Counted from the stretch's first letter, positions 18,166 through 33,554 are shown. The stretch: 64,000 bases of DNA from Marinobacter excellens HL-55 (GCA_001314845.1 LJZQ01000015.1:1-64000); one strand, 5' to 3'. The notes: generated by a model from the sequence alone, not told the origin. Made by a program: numbers and translations.

Positions 18166-19227
18166 ATGCCCGGAGTTCGATCGCTGCAATGGCTGGTTCC
18201 GGGCGCCTGCGTGCTGATGTTGTCGGGCTGCAATCCGTTTAATGAAGCCGAGCCCATGATGGAAGAGTACCTGGAACGGCTAGGCCGGGTACTTGATACA
18301 CCTCCCGTTGCCATCCCCTCTGACCTTCCTGAAGCCTCAACCATCCCCCGGCGGCGTGAACGGGTATTGGATATGCCGGATCTTGAGCTGGGCATGCTCG
18401 ATTTCATGTCGCTTTACGGGTGTGAATTGCAGTACGTGGTCGGGGAGCGAAATTCCGTTATGGGCCGCGTGATGCAACCGCTGAATCGCCTTCGTTATGA
18501 GATCCGGTTTATTCAGACGGCTGAACAATGTTTGAATCAGGTGGACGATGAAGAGCTTGAGCAAACGTTGCTCAGCGCCATCGAAAGTAAACAGGCGACG
18601 CTGCCCATCGCGATGTGGAATGCCACCTGGGGCGTCGAGGAGGTGGAGCGGCTGCTAACCCTGTCCAAAGGTTTCTATCCGGTGGCGTCAGACGCCAGTC
18701 CGGTGTCTGAGCTGACCCAGGACCTGGAACGGCTCAATCAGACTGTGGAGGCACTATCAGCGGAGCAGTTTGAGGTCCCCCTGGATGACCTTGGCCAAAT
18801 TCATCAGCGCTGGCAGGCCGAATTCCGCGCTGGGCAGATTATAAACAGTGCGCGTCTGTTGATTGCTACTCTCGATGCGGGTACGGAAACCATCAAGGCG
18901 CGGCTGGAAGAACGCCCTCTGTGTCTGAACAGCCGCCCGAACAATCAATCGGAGATTGTCCGGAACTTCTTCTTCAATATTTACATCGGCGAGATCCAGC
19001 CCTACATGAGCGATGTCAGTCGGGCCCGGGATTCGTTGATTGTGGCGTTGGCTGAGCTAGCAGACCGGCAGCGCGATGTGATGCCGGAGAGTTTTGAGAG
19101 GTGGTATCAGCGCCACCTGTCGGATCAGGCGGATGTCAGCCTCTGGCGGCAGCTTGACCGGTCCATGATGGAGCACACCCGGCATTGGCAGGATTTGCTG
19201 GCGCAGTGCGGCATGCGCCCGGGCTGA
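18166..19227 (+). CDS. DUF3080 family lipoprotein
   Basis: A 353-residue protein with a signal peptide and lipobox (LMLSGCN) near residue 20, so it is probably outer- or inner-membrane-anchored in the periplasm. The body is mostly helical and polar and matches the DUF3080 family known from gammaproteobacteria; its role is not established. A GGAGG-type site precedes the ATG closely. It starts 11 bases after mtnC and may be read with that operon, although no link to methionine salvage is visible. It converges on the broken ATPase gene. Confidence 0.82.
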   Translation: MPGVRSLQWLVPGACVLMLSGCNPFNEAEPMMEEYLERLGRVLDTPPVAIPSDLPEASTIPRRRERVLDMPDLELGMLDFMSLYGCELQYVVGERNSVMGRVMQPLNRLRYEIRFIQTAEQCLNQVDDEELEQTLLSAIESKQATLPIAMWNATWGVEEVERLLTLSKGFYPVASDASPVSELTQDLERLNQTVEALSAEQFEVPLDDLGQIHQRWQAEFRAGQIINSARLLIATLDAGTETIKARLEERPLCLNSRPNNQSEIVRNFFFNIYIGEIQPYMSDVSRARDSLIVALAELADRQRDVMPESFERWYQRHLSDQADVSLWRQLDRSMMEHTRHWQDLLAQCGMRPG

Positions 19228-19235
19228 GCGTTATG

Positions 19236-21024
19236 TCAGCGTTGGCTTTCCGGAGTTACTCGCAGTATTTCCTCGACGGTGGTCTGGCCAGAAGCCACTT
19301 TCTGGGCACCACCAAGCCGCAGTGATTTCATCCCTTCTTTGTAGGCATCCAGCCTCAACTGTTCCAGTTCACAGTGATCGTTGATCTGTCGTGTCAGCTT
19401 GTCTGACAGTGTCATGATCTCGTACACGCCCGCGCGGCCCAGATAGCCGGTATTACGGCATTCCAGGCAGCCGACCGGGTGATAGAACTGCCGGGGCGCG
19501 GGTGCTTTCCAGGGGCGGGTGAGGGTTTGCCAGGCCTGTTCGTCTGCCTCGCCGGGTTCTTTACAATGGGGGCACAGGGTGCGCGCCAGGCGCTGTGCCA
19601 TCACGCCCAACACAGTTGCGCGGATCAAATAGGGCGGTATGCCCAGCTCCATCAGTCGGGTGATGGCGCTGGGCGCATCGTTGGTGTGCAGGGTTGAGAG
19701 CACCAGGTGGCCGGTCAGGGCCGCCTGCACCGCCATCTCGGCGGTTTCCAGATCCCGGATCTCGCCGATCATGATGATGTCCGGATCTTGGCGCAGCAGC
19801 GCTCGCACGCCCTGGGCAAACGTCAGGTCTATGTTGGTCTGTACCTGCATCTGATTGAACGCCGGTTCCACCATCTCAATGGGGTCTTCGATGGTGCAGA
19901 TGTTCAGCTCCGGTGTCGCCAGCTGCTTCAGGGTGGAATACAGCGTGGTGGTCTTACCGGAACCGGTTGGGCCGGTGACCAGAACAATGCCGTGGGGGCG
20001 CGAGGTTATGGTTTGCCAGCGCTCCCGATCGTCTTTGCTGAAGCCCAGCTGTTCAAAGGATTTCAGCAACACCTCCGGATCGAAAATCCGGAGCACCATT
20101 TTTTCACCAAAGGCCGTGGGCATGGTGGCCAGGCGCAGTTCGACCTCGCTGTTATCGGGTTTGCGGGTTTTGATCCGACCATCCTGGGGGCGGCGTTTTT
20201 CGGCTACGTTCAGCCGACCCAGAATTTTCAGGCGACTGGTGACCGCAACGCCAACCTGTTCGGGAAATTCGTAGGCATTATGCAGCACGCCATCAATCCG
20301 GAAGCGCACCTGGGTGACGCCGCGCCTGGGTTCTATATGAATGTCGGAGGCGCGCTGCTCGAAAGCGTACTGCAGCAGCCAGTCGACAATCTTAACCACG
20401 TGCTGGTCATTGGCGTCGGGATTTTCATTGGAACCGAGGTCCAGCAGCTGCTCGAAGTTCTGATTCGACGCCGCCCCCGGCTTTATTAACGGAGTTGACC
20501 AGTTGGTAAAACTCAACGGTGTAGCGCCGGATGGCCTCCGGGTTGGCCACAACCCTGCGAATGTCCTTGCGGATGGCCTGGCGAAGGTTGCTTTCCCACT
20601 CGCTTTTGAACGGCTCAGTGCTGGCAATCAGCACTTCGTCCTTACCAATTTCAACCGCCAGAATGCCGTGCCGCTGGGCGAAGGCGTAAGACATCACTCG
20701 GGCGATGGCCGGGGTGTCTATTTTCAGCGGGTCAATGTGGTAGTAATCCTGTCCCGCCCAACGGGCCAGCCAATGAGTGAGCCGGTCCAGATCTAGGGTG
20801 CGACCATCAGCCCGGCTGGTGATGCCGGCAATGGCAATCAACTCCAGTGGATGCCTGGGTGCCGTTTGTCCATTTTGGGAAACAGCGCCAAGGTTGGCCG
20901 TCAGTACTTTTTCGGCGTCTTGCTGGCTGATTTCACCGCTCTGCACCAGCGCAGAGCACAGATCTCTCAGGGTCAGTGTTTGCCGGTGGGGCGGTGGCGG
21001 CATGGTTTGCGTTGGCTCAGGCAT
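19236..21024 (-). pseudogene. PilB/GspE-type secretion ATPase gene with a one-base frameshift
   Basis: Two overlapping frames together encode one GspE/PulE-family ATPase. The N-terminal part (to about 20479, start 21024 with AGGAG eight bases upstream) has the type II secretion E-type N domain. The C-terminal part has Walker A GPTGSGKTT, an Asp box, Walker B DPDIIMIGE, a His box HLVLSTLHTNDA, and the CPHC...CLEC zinc motif. The frames meet at a run of five G (C-run 20474-20478). Removing one G joins VNSVNKAG to AASNQNFEQLL and gives a normal protein of about 595 residues. So the gene is either newly inactivated or contains a sequencing error. No other secretion or pilus gene lies nearby. Confidence 0.82.
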
Positions 21025-21052
21025 TTCGGTCAACTCCTGGCGTTATGTCTGC

Positions 21053-21412
21053 TCAGTTGGCAACCGGGCGGTTTACTTTCAGGTGGACCATGGCAACGGT
21101 GAACAGCAGGAAGGTCAGAACCATCAGAATCATCGGCCCGACAGCGCCCTCAGTCAGCCAGGCTGACACTACCGCTTGAGTAAAGTAGAAGATCACTACA
21201 AACGCCATCCAGATGTAGCCCCGGTTGTGGCCCCGAAAAACCGGAACGGCAAACGCGAGTAGGGGCAGCAGCTTGACCGAAAGCATCAGGGTAAGCGACA
21301 CCCCCTCCACGGGAGCCGGGTAAAACGTCGTGGCCAGCAAGGTAGCTAATACACCCAGATAGAGTGCGATAGTCAGTCGGGCTGTGGTCTTCGCTTTGTC
21401 ATTGTGGAGCAT
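21053..21412 (-). CDS. DUF2069 integral membrane protein
   Basis: A 119-residue protein made almost entirely of four hydrophobic helices (for example IALYLGVLATLLATTFY and MILMVLTFLLFTVAMVHL). It matches the DUF2069 family, a short inner-membrane protein encoded next to wrbA in Pseudomonas and relatives. Its function is unknown. It follows wrbA on the minus strand, separated by about 50 bases, and probably belongs to the same transcript as arsC and wrbA. Confidence 0.85.
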   Translation of the reverse strand: MLHNDKAKTTARLTIALYLGVLATLLATTFYPAPVEGVSLTLMLSVKLLPLLAFAVPVFRGHNRGYIWMAFVVIFYFTQAVVSAWLTEGAVGPMILMVLTFLLFTVAMVHLKVNRPVAN

Positions 21413-21462
21413 AGTGTGGTCCGGGTAGTTGAGTTGGCGATAACGTCGGGTTCAGTGAGCGG

Positions 21463-22089
<627 letters not shown>

Positions 22090-22449
22090 TTACAGAATGT
22101 CGAGGACACTCTCGGGGGGTCTGCCGATGGCAGCTTTGCCGTTGGCAATGACAATGGGCCGCTCAATCAGTTTGGGTGTGTTGACCATAGCCTCGACCAA
22201 TTGCTCCCGGGTGAGCTCCGGATTGTCCAGGCTTTGCTCCCGATACTCGGTTTCTTTTGTCCGCATTATTTTACGGGGGTCGCAATCAAGAAGATCAAGA
22301 ACGTGTATCAGTTCCTGCTCTGTTGGTGGTGTCTCAAGGTAGCGTATAATCTCCGGCTCGATACCTTGTTGCTGAAGCAACTCAAGGGTCTGGCGTGATT
22401 TTGAGCACCGTGGGTTGTGGAAAATGCGGGTTGGTTCTGTCATGGTCAT
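22090..22449 (-). CDS. arsC: ArsC family arsenate reductase (glutaredoxin type)
   Basis: A 119-residue thioredoxin-fold protein with the active-site segment HNPRCSKSRQTLELL and the later LIERPIVI strand and cis-Pro region of the ArsC/YffB family. Some members reduce arsenate with glutaredoxin; others, like YffB or Spx relatives, do not. No ars operon partner is present, so the arsenate role is not certain. Either of two close ATG codons (22449 or 22443) could be the start. The gene is divergent from the TlpA-like gene. Confidence 0.85.
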   Translation of the reverse strand: MTMTEPTRIFHNPRCSKSRQTLELLQQQGIEPEIIRYLETPPTEQELIHVLDLLDCDPRKIMRTKETEYREQSLDNPELTREQLVEAMVNTPKLIERPIVIANGKAAIGRPPESVLDIL

Positions 22450-22512
22450 GCCCGGTTTACAGTGATGATTGCGGTCCGTTTAAGGGGGCGTAGTCTAACA
22501 GGAGGATATCCC

Positions 22513-22998
22513 TTGCAGTACCCTCGTCACCTTTCCATTCCATCCATCAAGCCTTCCGGGCGACGCTGGCTGCTGTTGCCCGCGTTGATAGCGGCAATAA
22601 TTCTGTCGGGTTGTGAAAAAACCGAGATGGTCCGCTCGGACGGCACCCTGGTGAATTGGGATGAGTACCGTGGCCAGTGGGTGCTGGTGAATTACTGGGC
22701 TGAATGGTGTGCGCCCTGTCTGGAGGAGATTCCAGAGCTTAACCACATCGATAAAGCCCCGGACATCGCCGTGCTGGGTGTCAACTTCGATGGCATAGAA
22801 GGCCCCGCTCTGGAAGAGCTTGGTCAGCGCATGGGAATTGAATTTACGATGCTGGGGCAGGACCCGGGGCCAGGGTTTGGCTGGAAAGTGCCGATGGCCT
22901 TGCCGGCGACGTTTGTAGTGGACCCTCAGGGCACACTGGTTGAAACGCGCTTTGGTCCTCAAACCGAAGAAGATTTACGCACCTTGATTGGCGGTTGA
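22513..22998 (+). CDS. TlpA-like thioredoxin-fold lipoprotein
   Basis: A 161-residue protein. The TTG at 22513 is the best start because AGGAGG ends seven bases upstream. The resulting N-terminus is a normal lipoprotein signal ending in IILSGC. The mature part has a thioredoxin fold with the redox pair CAPC in [13 protein letters not shown] and the cis-Pro region [12 protein letters not shown]. It probably acts in the periplasm on cytochrome or other protein disulfides. The stop lies two bases before the dnaE start. Confidence 0.87.
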   Translation: MQYPRHLSIPSIKPSGRRWLLLPALIAAIILSGCEKTEMVRSDGTLVNWDEYRGQWVLVNYWAEWCAPCLEEIPELNHIDKAPDIAVLGVNFDGIEGPALEELGQRMGIEFTMLGQDPGPGFGWKVPMALPATFVVDPQGTLVETRFGPQTEEDLRTLIGG

Positions 22999-23000
22999 CC

Positions 23001-26000
23001 ATGGCAAATACGTTCGTACACCTGAGAGTGCATTCAGAATATTCCCTGGTGGATGGCCTGGTCCGGGTCAAGCCGCTGATCGGTCGTGTCGCTGAGTTGG
23101 GCATGCCGGCGGTCGGCCTGACCGAGCAATCCAATATGTGCTCACTGGTGCGTTTTTATAAAGCAGCCATGGGCGCGGGTGTAAAACCGATTATTGGTGC
23201 TGATCTCTGGCTGGAAAACCCGGATGAGCCGGAAAGCCCGTTCAGGCTGACTTTGCTGGCCCGTGACAATGACGGCTATCTGCATCTCACCGAAATCATT
23301 TCTCTTGGTTACACCGAAGGCCAGCGTTTTGGCAAGCCGATTGTTCGCAAGGCCTGGCTGGAGGCTCGCGCTAGCGGGCTGATTGCTTTGTCGGGCGCGA
23401 AAATGGGTGATGTGGGCAAAGCGCTGCTGGCCGGAAAACCAGAGCTGGCCCGGGAAAGGGCCCAATACTGGATGCGGTTGTATCCTGACAGCTACTACCT
23501 GGAGTTGCAGCGCACGGACCGGGCCGGTGACGAAGATTGCTTGCACTTGTCTGTGGATCTTGCCGCAGAGATGGGCCTGCCAGTGGTGGCAACCAACGAT
23601 GTGCACTTCCTGACGGCGGAAGACTTTGAGGCCCACGAAGCCCGGGTCTGTATTGGCGAAAGCCGCACCCTGGATGACCCGCGCCGGGACCGCCGATTCA
23701 GCGACCAGCAATACCTGCGAAGTGCCGAGGAAATGATCGAGTTGTTCTCGGATATCCCTGAAGCGGTCGAGAACACGGTCGAAATTGCCCGCCGCTGCTC
23801 GGTGAAGGTGCGCCTTGGCGAATACTTCCTGCCCAATTACCCGATCCCCGAAGGCATGACCAAGGACGAATACTTCCGACACGTGTCGGAAGAAGGCTTG
23901 GAAATGCGCCTGGAAACCATCCTCAGCAAAGAGGATCCGGAGTACAACGCGAAGCGCGACGAATACTACAAGCGGCTGAAGTTCGAGCTGGATATCATTA
24001 TCCAGATGGGGTTTCCGGGCTACTTCCTGATCGTTATGGACTTTATCAAGTGGGCCAAGAATAACGGCGTGCCAGTAGGGCCGGGCCGGGGCTCCGGTGC
24101 TGGTTCCCTGGTCGCCTACGCGCTGCTTATTACCGATCTTGATCCACTGGAATACGACCTGCTGTTCGAGCGGTTCCTGAACCCGGAACGGGTCTCTATG
24201 CCCGACTTCGACGTCGACTTCTGCATGGAAGGTCGCGACCGGGTGATCGAATACACCGCGGAGAAATACGGCCGTGAAGCGGTCTCTCAGATCATTACCT
24301 TTGGCACCATGGCCGCCAAGGCGGTGGTGCGAGACGTCGCGCGAGTGCAGGGTAAGTCTTACGGTCTGGCCGACAAACTGTCCAAGCTGATTCCGTTTGA
24401 AGTCGGTATGACCCTCAGCAAGGCCATTGAACAGGAGCCCCAGCTTAAAGAGTTTCTGGAACAGGATGAGGAAGCCCAGGAGATCTGGGAAATGGCGTTG
24501 AAGCTTGAGGGCGTTTGCCGTAACGCGGGCAAGCATGCCGGGGGCGTGGTGATTGCGCCCACCAAGATTACCGATTTCTCGCCGCTGTACTGCGATGATG
24601 AAGGCGGCAGCCTGGTCACCCAGTTTGACAAGAACGATGTGGAGGAAGCCGGACTGGTCAAGTTCGACTTCCTGGGTTTGCGGACCCTGACCATTATCAA
24701 GTGGGCGTTGCACATGATCAACCCGCGCCGTCAGAAGCGCGGGGAGCCGGAATTGGACATCGCGGCCATTCCTCTGGATGACAAATTGTCGTTCGAAGTG
24801 CTCAAGAAGGCGGAAACGACGGCGGTGTTCCAGTTGGAATCCCGTGGCATGAAAGATCTGATCCGCCGCCTGCAACCCGACTCCCTGGAAGACATGATCG
24901 CCCTAGTGGCTCTGTTCCGCCCTGGCCCTCTGCAGTCGGGCATGGTGGATGACTTTATCGACCGTAAGCACGGCAAGCAGCCGATGTCTTACCCGCATCC
25001 GGATTATCAGTTTGATGGCCTGAAGCCGGTGCTGGAGCCCACGTACGGGGTTATCCTTTATCAGGAACAGGTCATGCAGATCGCCCAGGTGATGGCGGGC
25101 TATACGCTGGGTGGCGCAGACATGCTACGCCGGGCGATGGGTAAGAAAAAGCCCGAAGAAATGGAAAAGCAGAAGGCCTTCTTCCTGGAGGGCTGCGCCG
25201 GCAACGGTATCGATAAAACCCTCGCTGAAAACATCTTCGACCTGGTGGAGAAATTCGCCGGTTACGGTTTCAACAAGTCTCACTCCGCTGCCTACGCGCT
25301 GGTGTCTTATCAGACGCTCTGGATGAAGGCGCATTACCCGGCAGAGTTTATGGCGGCGGTGTTGACCGCCGATATGCAGAACACAGACAAGGTAGTGACG
25401 CTGGTCGAAGAGTGCCGGAACATGAAGCTGGACCTGCTGGTTCCGGACGTCAGCCGGTCTGAGTACACCTTCACCGTGAACGATGAAGGTCAGATTATTT
25501 ACGGCCTGGGCGCCATCAAAGGCTTGGGTGAAGGCCCGATTGACAGTGTGGTTGCGGCGGCCAGAGAGGGCGGTCCGTTCCTCGACATCTTTGATTTCAG
25601 CCGTCGGGTTGACCTGAAGAAAGTCAACAAGCGCGCCATGGAAGCGCTTATTCGCGCGGGCGCCATGGATAAACTGGGTGCCAGTCGTGCCCAGTTGATG
25701 GCAAGCATCGACAAGGCCGTGCAGCAGGCCGGCCAGCAGTCACGAAACGACGCGGTTGGTATGGTCGACATGTTCGGGGAAATGCTGGAAGGCGGGGAAG
25801 ACGGCGATCCCTATGAGGACGTAGCCAATGTTCGTGAGTGGCCGGAGAAGCAGCGCCTGAAAGGGGAGAAAGACACCCTCGGGATTTACCTTACCGGCCA
25901 TCCGTTTGATGAATATGAACGAGAAGTGCGGCGATTTGTGCGTTCGTCCATTGCAGATCTCAAGCCCAACAAATCACCCCAGCGGGTTGCCGGCCTGGTG

Positions 26001-26483
26001 GTGGCTCAGCGCACCATGAAAACCCGTACCGGCTCAACCATGTGTTTTATCACCCTGGACGATCGCAGTGCTCGTATCGAAGCCACTTTGTTCTCTGAGG
26101 CCTTTTTTGAGAACAGAGAGTTGCTACAATCCGACCAAGTGATTGTGGTGGAGGGGCAGGTCAGTCACGATGATTACTCCGGCCAGATGAAAATGCGGGT
26201 GAGCTCGGTGATGGATGTCGCCACCGCTCGTCAGCAATTCAGTCGCGGGATCAGGTTGGCCTTGCGCTCAGAACAGTTGCAGAACGGGCTGCTGGATAAA
26301 CTGGATGACACCTTGCGGCCATTCCGTAACGATGGCAGCCCGGTCTGGATCGAATACAGCAGTGCTGAGGCCAGAACCCGGATTGAGCTGGGTGAGTCCT
26401 GGCGGGTGCAGCCGGATGACAACCTGTTGTTTGAGCTGAAACACCTGGTGGGCGACCAGTCTGTGGAACTGGTCTATGATTAA
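23001..26483 (+). CDS. dnaE: DNA polymerase III alpha subunit
   Basis: A 1160-residue replicative polymerase. It begins with the PHP domain ([15 protein letters not shown]). The palm catalytic aspartates are in [16 protein letters not shown]. The fingers and tandem HhH regions follow, and near the C-terminus is an OB-fold ([15 protein letters not shown]). Length and order match DnaE1 of gammaproteobacteria. It precedes accA, as in E. coli. Confidence 0.97.
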   Translation: MANTFVHLRVHSEYSLVDGLVRVKPLIGRVAELGMPAVGLTEQSNMCSLVRFYKAAMGAGVKPIIGADLWLENPDEPESPFRLTLLARDNDGYLHLTEIISLGYTEGQRFGKPIVRKAWLEARASGLIALSGAKMGDVGKALLAGKPELARERAQYWMRLYPDSYYLELQRTDRAGDEDCLHLSVDLAAEMGLPVVATNDVHFLTAEDFEAHEARVCIGESRTLDDPRRDRRFSDQQYLRSAEEMIELFSDIPEAVENTVEIARRCSVKVRLGEYFLPNYPIPEGMTKDEYFRHVSEEGLEMRLETILSKEDPEYNAKRDEYYKRLKFELDIIIQMGFPGYFLIVMDFIKWAKNNGVPVGPGRGSGAGSLVAYALLITDLDPLEYDLLFERFLNPERVSMPDFDVDFCMEGRDRVIEYTAEKYGREAVSQIITFGTMAAKAVVRDVARVQGKSYGLADKLSKLIPFEVGMTLSKAIEQEPQLKEFLEQDEEAQEIWEMALKLEGVCRNAGKHAGGVVIAPTKITDFSPLYCDDEGGSLVTQFDKNDVEEAGLVKFDFLGLRTLTIIKWALHMINPRRQKRGEPELDIAAIPLDDKLSFEVLKKAETTAVFQLESRGMKDLIRRLQPDSLEDMIALVALFRPGPLQSGMVDDFIDRKHGKQPMSYPHPDYQFDGLKPVLEPTYGVILYQEQVMQIAQVMAGYTLGGADMLRRAMGKKKPEEMEKQKAFFLEGCAGNGIDKTLAENIFDLVEKFAGYGFNKSHSAAYALVSYQTLWMKAHYPAEFMAAVLTADMQNTDKVVTLVEECRNMKLDLLVPDVSRSEYTFTVNDEGQIIYGLGAIKGLGEGPIDSVVAAAREGGPFLDIFDFSRRVDLKKVNKRAMEALIRAGAMDKLGASRAQLMASIDKAVQQAGQQSRNDAVGMVDMFGEMLEGGEDGDPYEDVANVREWPEKQRLKGEKDTLGIYLTGHPFDEYEREVRRFVRSSIADLKPNKSPQRVAGLVVAQRTMKTRTGSTMCFITLDDRSARIEATLFSEAFFENRELLQSDQVIVVEGQVSHDDYSGQMKMRVSSVMDVATARQQFSRGIRLALRSEQLQNGLLDKLDDTLRPFRNDGSPVWIEYSSAEARTRIELGESWRVQPDDNLLFELKHLVGDQSVELVYD

Positions 26484-26585
26484 TACCAATGTCCGCTTTA
26501 GCTGCGCGATTTGCGCTGCTATCTTTGTCCCAAATTCTGGTTATGGCGGGTTAAATCCTGCCTGGCAATCAAATGATGGAACATC

Positions 26586-27539
26586 ATGAACCCTAATTAC
26601 CTGGATTTCGAACAGCCGATCGCCGACCTGGAAGCCAAGATTGAAGAGCTTCGTATGGTGGGCAACGACACCGACATCAACATTACCGATGAAATTAGTC
26701 GCCTCAAAAAGAAGAGTGTCAGCCTTACGGAGACCATCTTCTCTGACTTGCAGTCCTGGGACGTAGCCCGGCTTGCGCGGCACCCACGCAGGCCTTATAC
26801 CCAGGATTACATCGATCTGGTCTTTGATGATTTCGATGAGCTGCATGGTGATCGCCGTTACGCGGACGATCAGGCCATCATCGGTGGTACCGCCCGTCTG
26901 GATAACCAGCCTGTGATGGTGATTGGTCACCAGAAAGGCCGGGAGATTCGTGAAAAGGTTAAACGAAACTTTGGCATGCCGCGCCCTGAGGGTTATCGCA
27001 AAGCGCTACGCCTGATGGAAATGGCCGAGCGCTTCAAGATGCCGATTCTGACCTTTATCGACACGCCCGGAGCCTATCCTGGCATTGGCGCCGAAGAGCG
27101 TGGCCAGAGTGAGGCCATTGCCTTTAACCTGGCGGTGATGTCGCGGTTGAAAACGCCCATCATTTCCACGGTGATTGGTGAGGGCGGTTCTGGTGGCGCA
27201 TTGGCCATTGGCGTGTGTGACCAGCTGAACATGTTGCAGTACTCCACCTATGCGGTCATTTCACCGGAAGGTTGCGCGTCCATTCTCTGGAAGAGCGCGG
27301 AATATGCGTCAGTGGCTGCAGAGGCCATGGGCGTGACCGCTCAGCGGCTCAAAGAGCTGGGCGTTGCCGACAATATCATTGAAGAGCCTTTGGGCGGCGC
27401 GCATCGCAACCCTGAAAAAATGGCTAAAACGCTGAAAACGCGACTCGCCAAAGGTCTGGCTGAGCTCGGCCGGCTTCCCCAGGACGAACTGGTTTCGCGC
27501 CGTTATCAGCGTTTGACCAAGTATGAAGGCGGGCGGTAA
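26586..27539 (+). CDS. accA: Acetyl-CoA carboxylase carboxyltransferase subunit alpha
   Basis: A 317-residue protein that, with AccD, moves the carboxyl group from biotin to acetyl-CoA to form malonyl-CoA for fatty acid synthesis. Family landmarks include [18 protein letters not shown] at the N-terminus and the glycine-rich [16 protein letters not shown] and [10 protein letters not shown] segments of the crotonase-like fold. It follows dnaE by about 100 bases. Its last codons overlap the tilS start by 17 bases. Confidence 0.97.
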   Translation: MNPNYLDFEQPIADLEAKIEELRMVGNDTDINITDEISRLKKKSVSLTETIFSDLQSWDVARLARHPRRPYTQDYIDLVFDDFDELHGDRRYADDQAIIGGTARLDNQPVMVIGHQKGREIREKVKRNFGMPRPEGYRKALRLMEMAERFKMPILTFIDTPGAYPGIGAEERGQSEAIAFNLAVMSRLKTPIISTVIGEGGSGGALAIGVCDQLNMLQYSTYAVISPEGCASILWKSAEYASVAAEAMGVTAQRLKELGVADNIIEEPLGGAHRNPEKMAKTLKTRLAKGLAELGRLPQDELVSRRYQRLTKYEGGR

Positions 27540-28863
27540 CGCCGCCCGGGACTCTGGCTGGCCAAAGGATCTTGTTGAGCCAGTCGGCGCACTTCCCGAT
27601 TATTCCCGACTCTGGGTCGCCTTCAGTGGCGGCCTGGATTCTGCCTTGCTGCTGCACGTGGTGTCAGCCTGCCATCCAGACGTAACCGCCTTACACATCA
27701 ATCATCAGCTTCAACCCAACCATGAGCAGACCGAGCAGTTTTGTCGGGATACCTGTGCGCGGCTGTCAGTGCCATTGGTGGTGCAGCGAGTTGAAGTGGA
27801 GGTAGCCGGTGCCAGCGGTCTTGAAGCGGCGGCGCGGAGTGCCCGTTACCGGGTGTTCAAAAATCAGCTTGGCGAGAATGACCTGCTGCTGATGGCCCAT
27901 CACGGTGATGATCAGGCGGAAACGGTGTTGTTCAGATTGCTGCGAGGCTCTGGGGTTCATGGACTGGCGGGTATGCCGCGTGCCCGACCGATGGGTCGCG
28001 GCAGACTGTTTCGCCCCTGGCTGAACATCAGTCGTGACCGGCTGGCAGAGGTTGCCAGCGCTGCAGGGGTGGCCTGGACCGAAGACCCCAGCAACGAAAG
28101 TCATGCTTTTGATCGCAACTACCTGCGCCATGCGGTAATGCCTGGGCTGAAAAGCCGTTGGCCGAACCTACTCAAACGTATGGTTCACAGTGCTCAAGCT
28201 TGCCGCGAAAGCGAGCAGCTCAATCAGCGCCTGGCGGAGTTGCAGTGGCAGATTTGCGGCGATGCCGGCCGGGACCGGTTAAAGCTTGCGCCGTTCAAAG
28301 CGCTGAGCGGGCTCGAGCAGCGCAATCTGGTGCGCTGGTGGATCAGCCATCAGGGTTGGCCTGTGCCCGCGATTTCAGACTGGGAGCAGGCGCTGGCAGA
28401 CATGCTGGAAGCCGGGGAAGATCGAGAGCCTGAAATTCGCGGTGATGGCTTCAGCCTGCGGCGTTACCGGGAACATCTGTATATGGTCCCGCACGCGCAT
28501 GTACCTGAGCAGCCTGCGGACCTCTTACCCGGCGCCGGGCTGAAATGGGCGTGTTGGCGACTGCAACTGGTGGAAACCCAGGCGCTTACCTCAAAAAATC
28601 CACCACCGCCAATACGGATATCTACGAGGCAAGGTGGCGAACGGGTGCGATTCGCCGACGGTGAGCACTCCCGTGCATTAAAAACCTGGCTACAGGAGCA
28701 GGGGGTGCCTCCTTGGGAAAGAGTAGCGCTGCCGCTGGTTTACCGGGAAGCACCGGGGGGCAGTGAGCTGATTGCCATTGGCGATTTGTGGTGTTCTGGC
28801 CAATACTCGGGAAGCGCCCCTGCCGCCGGCTGGCGGCTGATTGTGGAGAGGGATTGTGATTGA
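27523..28863 (+). CDS. tilS: tRNA(Ile)-lysidine synthase
   Basis: A 446-residue enzyme that puts lysine on C34 of the CAU-anticodon isoleucine tRNA so that it reads AUA. The PP-loop ATP site is [12 protein letters not shown]. The catalytic-core segments [19 protein letters not shown] and NYLRHAVMP are present, followed by the TilS central and C-terminal domains. The start at 27523 lies inside the end of accA, so the two are probably translated together. Confidence 0.95.
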   Translation: MKAGGNAARDSGWPKDLVEPVGALPDYSRLWVAFSGGLDSALLLHVVSACHPDVTALHINHQLQPNHEQTEQFCRDTCARLSVPLVVQRVEVEVAGASGLEAAARSARYRVFKNQLGENDLLLMAHHGDDQAETVLFRLLRGSGVHGLAGMPRARPMGRGRLFRPWLNISRDRLAEVASAAGVAWTEDPSNESHAFDRNYLRHAVMPGLKSRWPNLLKRMVHSAQACRESEQLNQRLAELQWQICGDAGRDRLKLAPFKALSGLEQRNLVRWWISHQGWPVPAISDWEQALADMLEAGEDREPEIRGDGFSLRRYREHLYMVPHAHVPEQPADLLPGAGLKWACWRLQLVETQALTSKNPPPPIRISTRQGGERVRFADGEHSRALKTWLQEQGVPPWERVALPLVYREAPGGSELIAIGDLWCSGQYSGSAPAAGWRLIVERDCD

Positions 28864-28903
28864 GTAGAGGGGGTCTTTCTGGTAGTCTGACGTCCCATCT
28901 TGA

Positions 28904-31446
<2,543 letters not shown>

Positions 31447-31463
31447 GTCCTGTTTGGGAATAC

Positions 31464-31576
31464 GAGCAGGTGGGGGATGGCTTTCCGAAACACGCTCCTT
31501 CGGCACATCCATGTGACGCTTGGGCTCCGCCATCCATGGCTGCGCACAGTTTCGGAAAGCCATCCCCCACCTGCTC
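31464..31576 (+). repeat. Structured intergenic repeat, element 1 (long inverted arms around a two-hairpin core)
   Basis: The arms 31464-31491 and 31549-31576 are perfectly complementary over 28 bp. They enclose a 57-base core (31492-31548). The core contains CACATCCATGTG and GCCATCCATGGC, each able to form a small hairpin with a TCCA loop. It shares these blocks, the leading CGCT, the intervening CGCTT and the closing CACA/GACA with the cores of elements 2 and 3. It lies after the kdsA terminator and before eno, and there is no T-tract after the stem. See findings. Confidence 0.9.
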
Positions 31577-31606
31577 TAGGCTAAACTTACAACTTGAACC
31601 GTTTAG

Positions 31607-32929
<1,323 letters not shown>

Positions 32930-32983
32930 GATCGGGCGGTAGTTTGTGGCCTGTCAGTGGTAGCTGGCAGGTAACAAAATGTT

Positions 32984-33029
32984 AAGGCCATCGCGTTCTG
33001 GATGAAAATTCGGAAACGATGGCCTTTTT
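32984..33029 (+). terminator. Terminator after eno
   Basis: A 10-bp stem, AAGGCCATCG (32984-32993) with CGATGGCCTT (33017-33026), encloses a 23-base loop and is followed by a T-run to 33029. It sits 55 bases after the eno stop. Confidence 0.85.
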
Positions 33030-33049
33030 GTACAGTGACTTACGGAAAT

Positions 33050-33079
33050 TTGTTGCTAATCTACTATAAGGTTTATACT
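33050..33079 (+). promoter_or_regulatory. Possible sigma-70 promoter for ftsB-ispDF
   Basis: TTGTTG (33050-33055) and TATACT (33074-33079) are spaced by 18 bases, directly after the eno terminator and about 50 bases before ftsB. The -10 box is good and the -35 box moderate. The location between a terminator and the next gene supports it, but this is a by-eye call. Confidence 0.45.
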
Positions 33080-33128
33080 AGGCCGCTGATGCCGACTTTA
33101 ATTCTGGTTATTTTCTGAGCTGATTTGC

Positions 33129-33401
33129 ATGAAAACGCTATGGGCTATTCTGGTAGTGCTGATTCTCCTGCTGCAGGTTCGCCTGTGGATCGGGGAGGGT
33201 AGCTTTGCGCAGGTTTGGTCACTGGAGAAGGCGATTGCAGAGCAGCGGGCCGAGAATGCCGGGTTGGCGGGGCGTAATGACCGGCTTTATGCGGAGGTGC
33301 GGAATCTTCGTAATGAGCAGGGGGCGGTAGAGGAGCGGGCCCGAATGAACCTGGGGCTTATTCGTGAAGACGAGACGTTTTTCCTGGTCGTCGAAAACTG
33401 A
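33129..33401 (+). CDS. ftsB: Cell division protein FtsB
   Basis: A 90-residue bitopic membrane protein. A short cytoplasmic start leads into one N-terminal membrane helix (LWAILVVLILLLQVRLWI). A periplasmic coiled coil (about 30-70, rich in E, N and R) follows, with the conserved end ERARMNLGLIREDETFF. FtsB joins FtsL and FtsQ in the divisome. The position upstream of ispD matches E. coli. Confidence 0.93.
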   Translation: MKTLWAILVVLILLLQVRLWIGEGSFAQVWSLEKAIAEQRAENAGLAGRNDRLYAEVRNLRNEQGAVEERARMNLGLIREDETFFLVVEN

Positions 33402-33420
33402 ATTCGACATTGGGTGTTCC

Positions 33421-33528
33421 GAGCGCCGGGGAGGGTCTCTCCGGGAACCGCTACGAGCACATCCATGTGCGCTTCTCTCAGGCCATCCCTGGCCTTCGAC
33501 ATTCCCGGAGAGACCCTCCCCGGCGCTC
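33421..33528 (+). repeat. Structured intergenic repeat, element 2
   Basis: The arms 33421-33447 and 33502-33528 are perfectly complementary over 27 bp and enclose a 54-base core (33448-33501). In the core GCACATCCATGTGC and AGGCCATCCCTGGCCT form two short hairpins with TCCA and TCCC loops. The core is identical over all 54 bases to the reverse complement of 50927-50980 (element 3), although the arms differ. It fills most of the ftsB-ispD gap. The nine bases TTCGACATT at the core/right-arm junction (33495-33503) recur just upstream at 33403-33411. Confidence 0.92.
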
Positions 33529-33554
33529 TCTCCTGACTTTTTTCGGGTCTTCCG

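Noticed and set aside
23142..24875. A 577-codon open frame on the minus strand within dnaE
   Set aside because: It lies wholly opposite conserved dnaE and its product shows no recognisable domain; also a shadow frame.
33403..33528. Element 2 as an ordinary Rho-independent terminator of ftsB
   Set aside because: The loop is 54 bases long and structured, and the nearest T-run begins about ten bases beyond the stem. This fits poorly with intrinsic termination, although a weak effect cannot be excluded.
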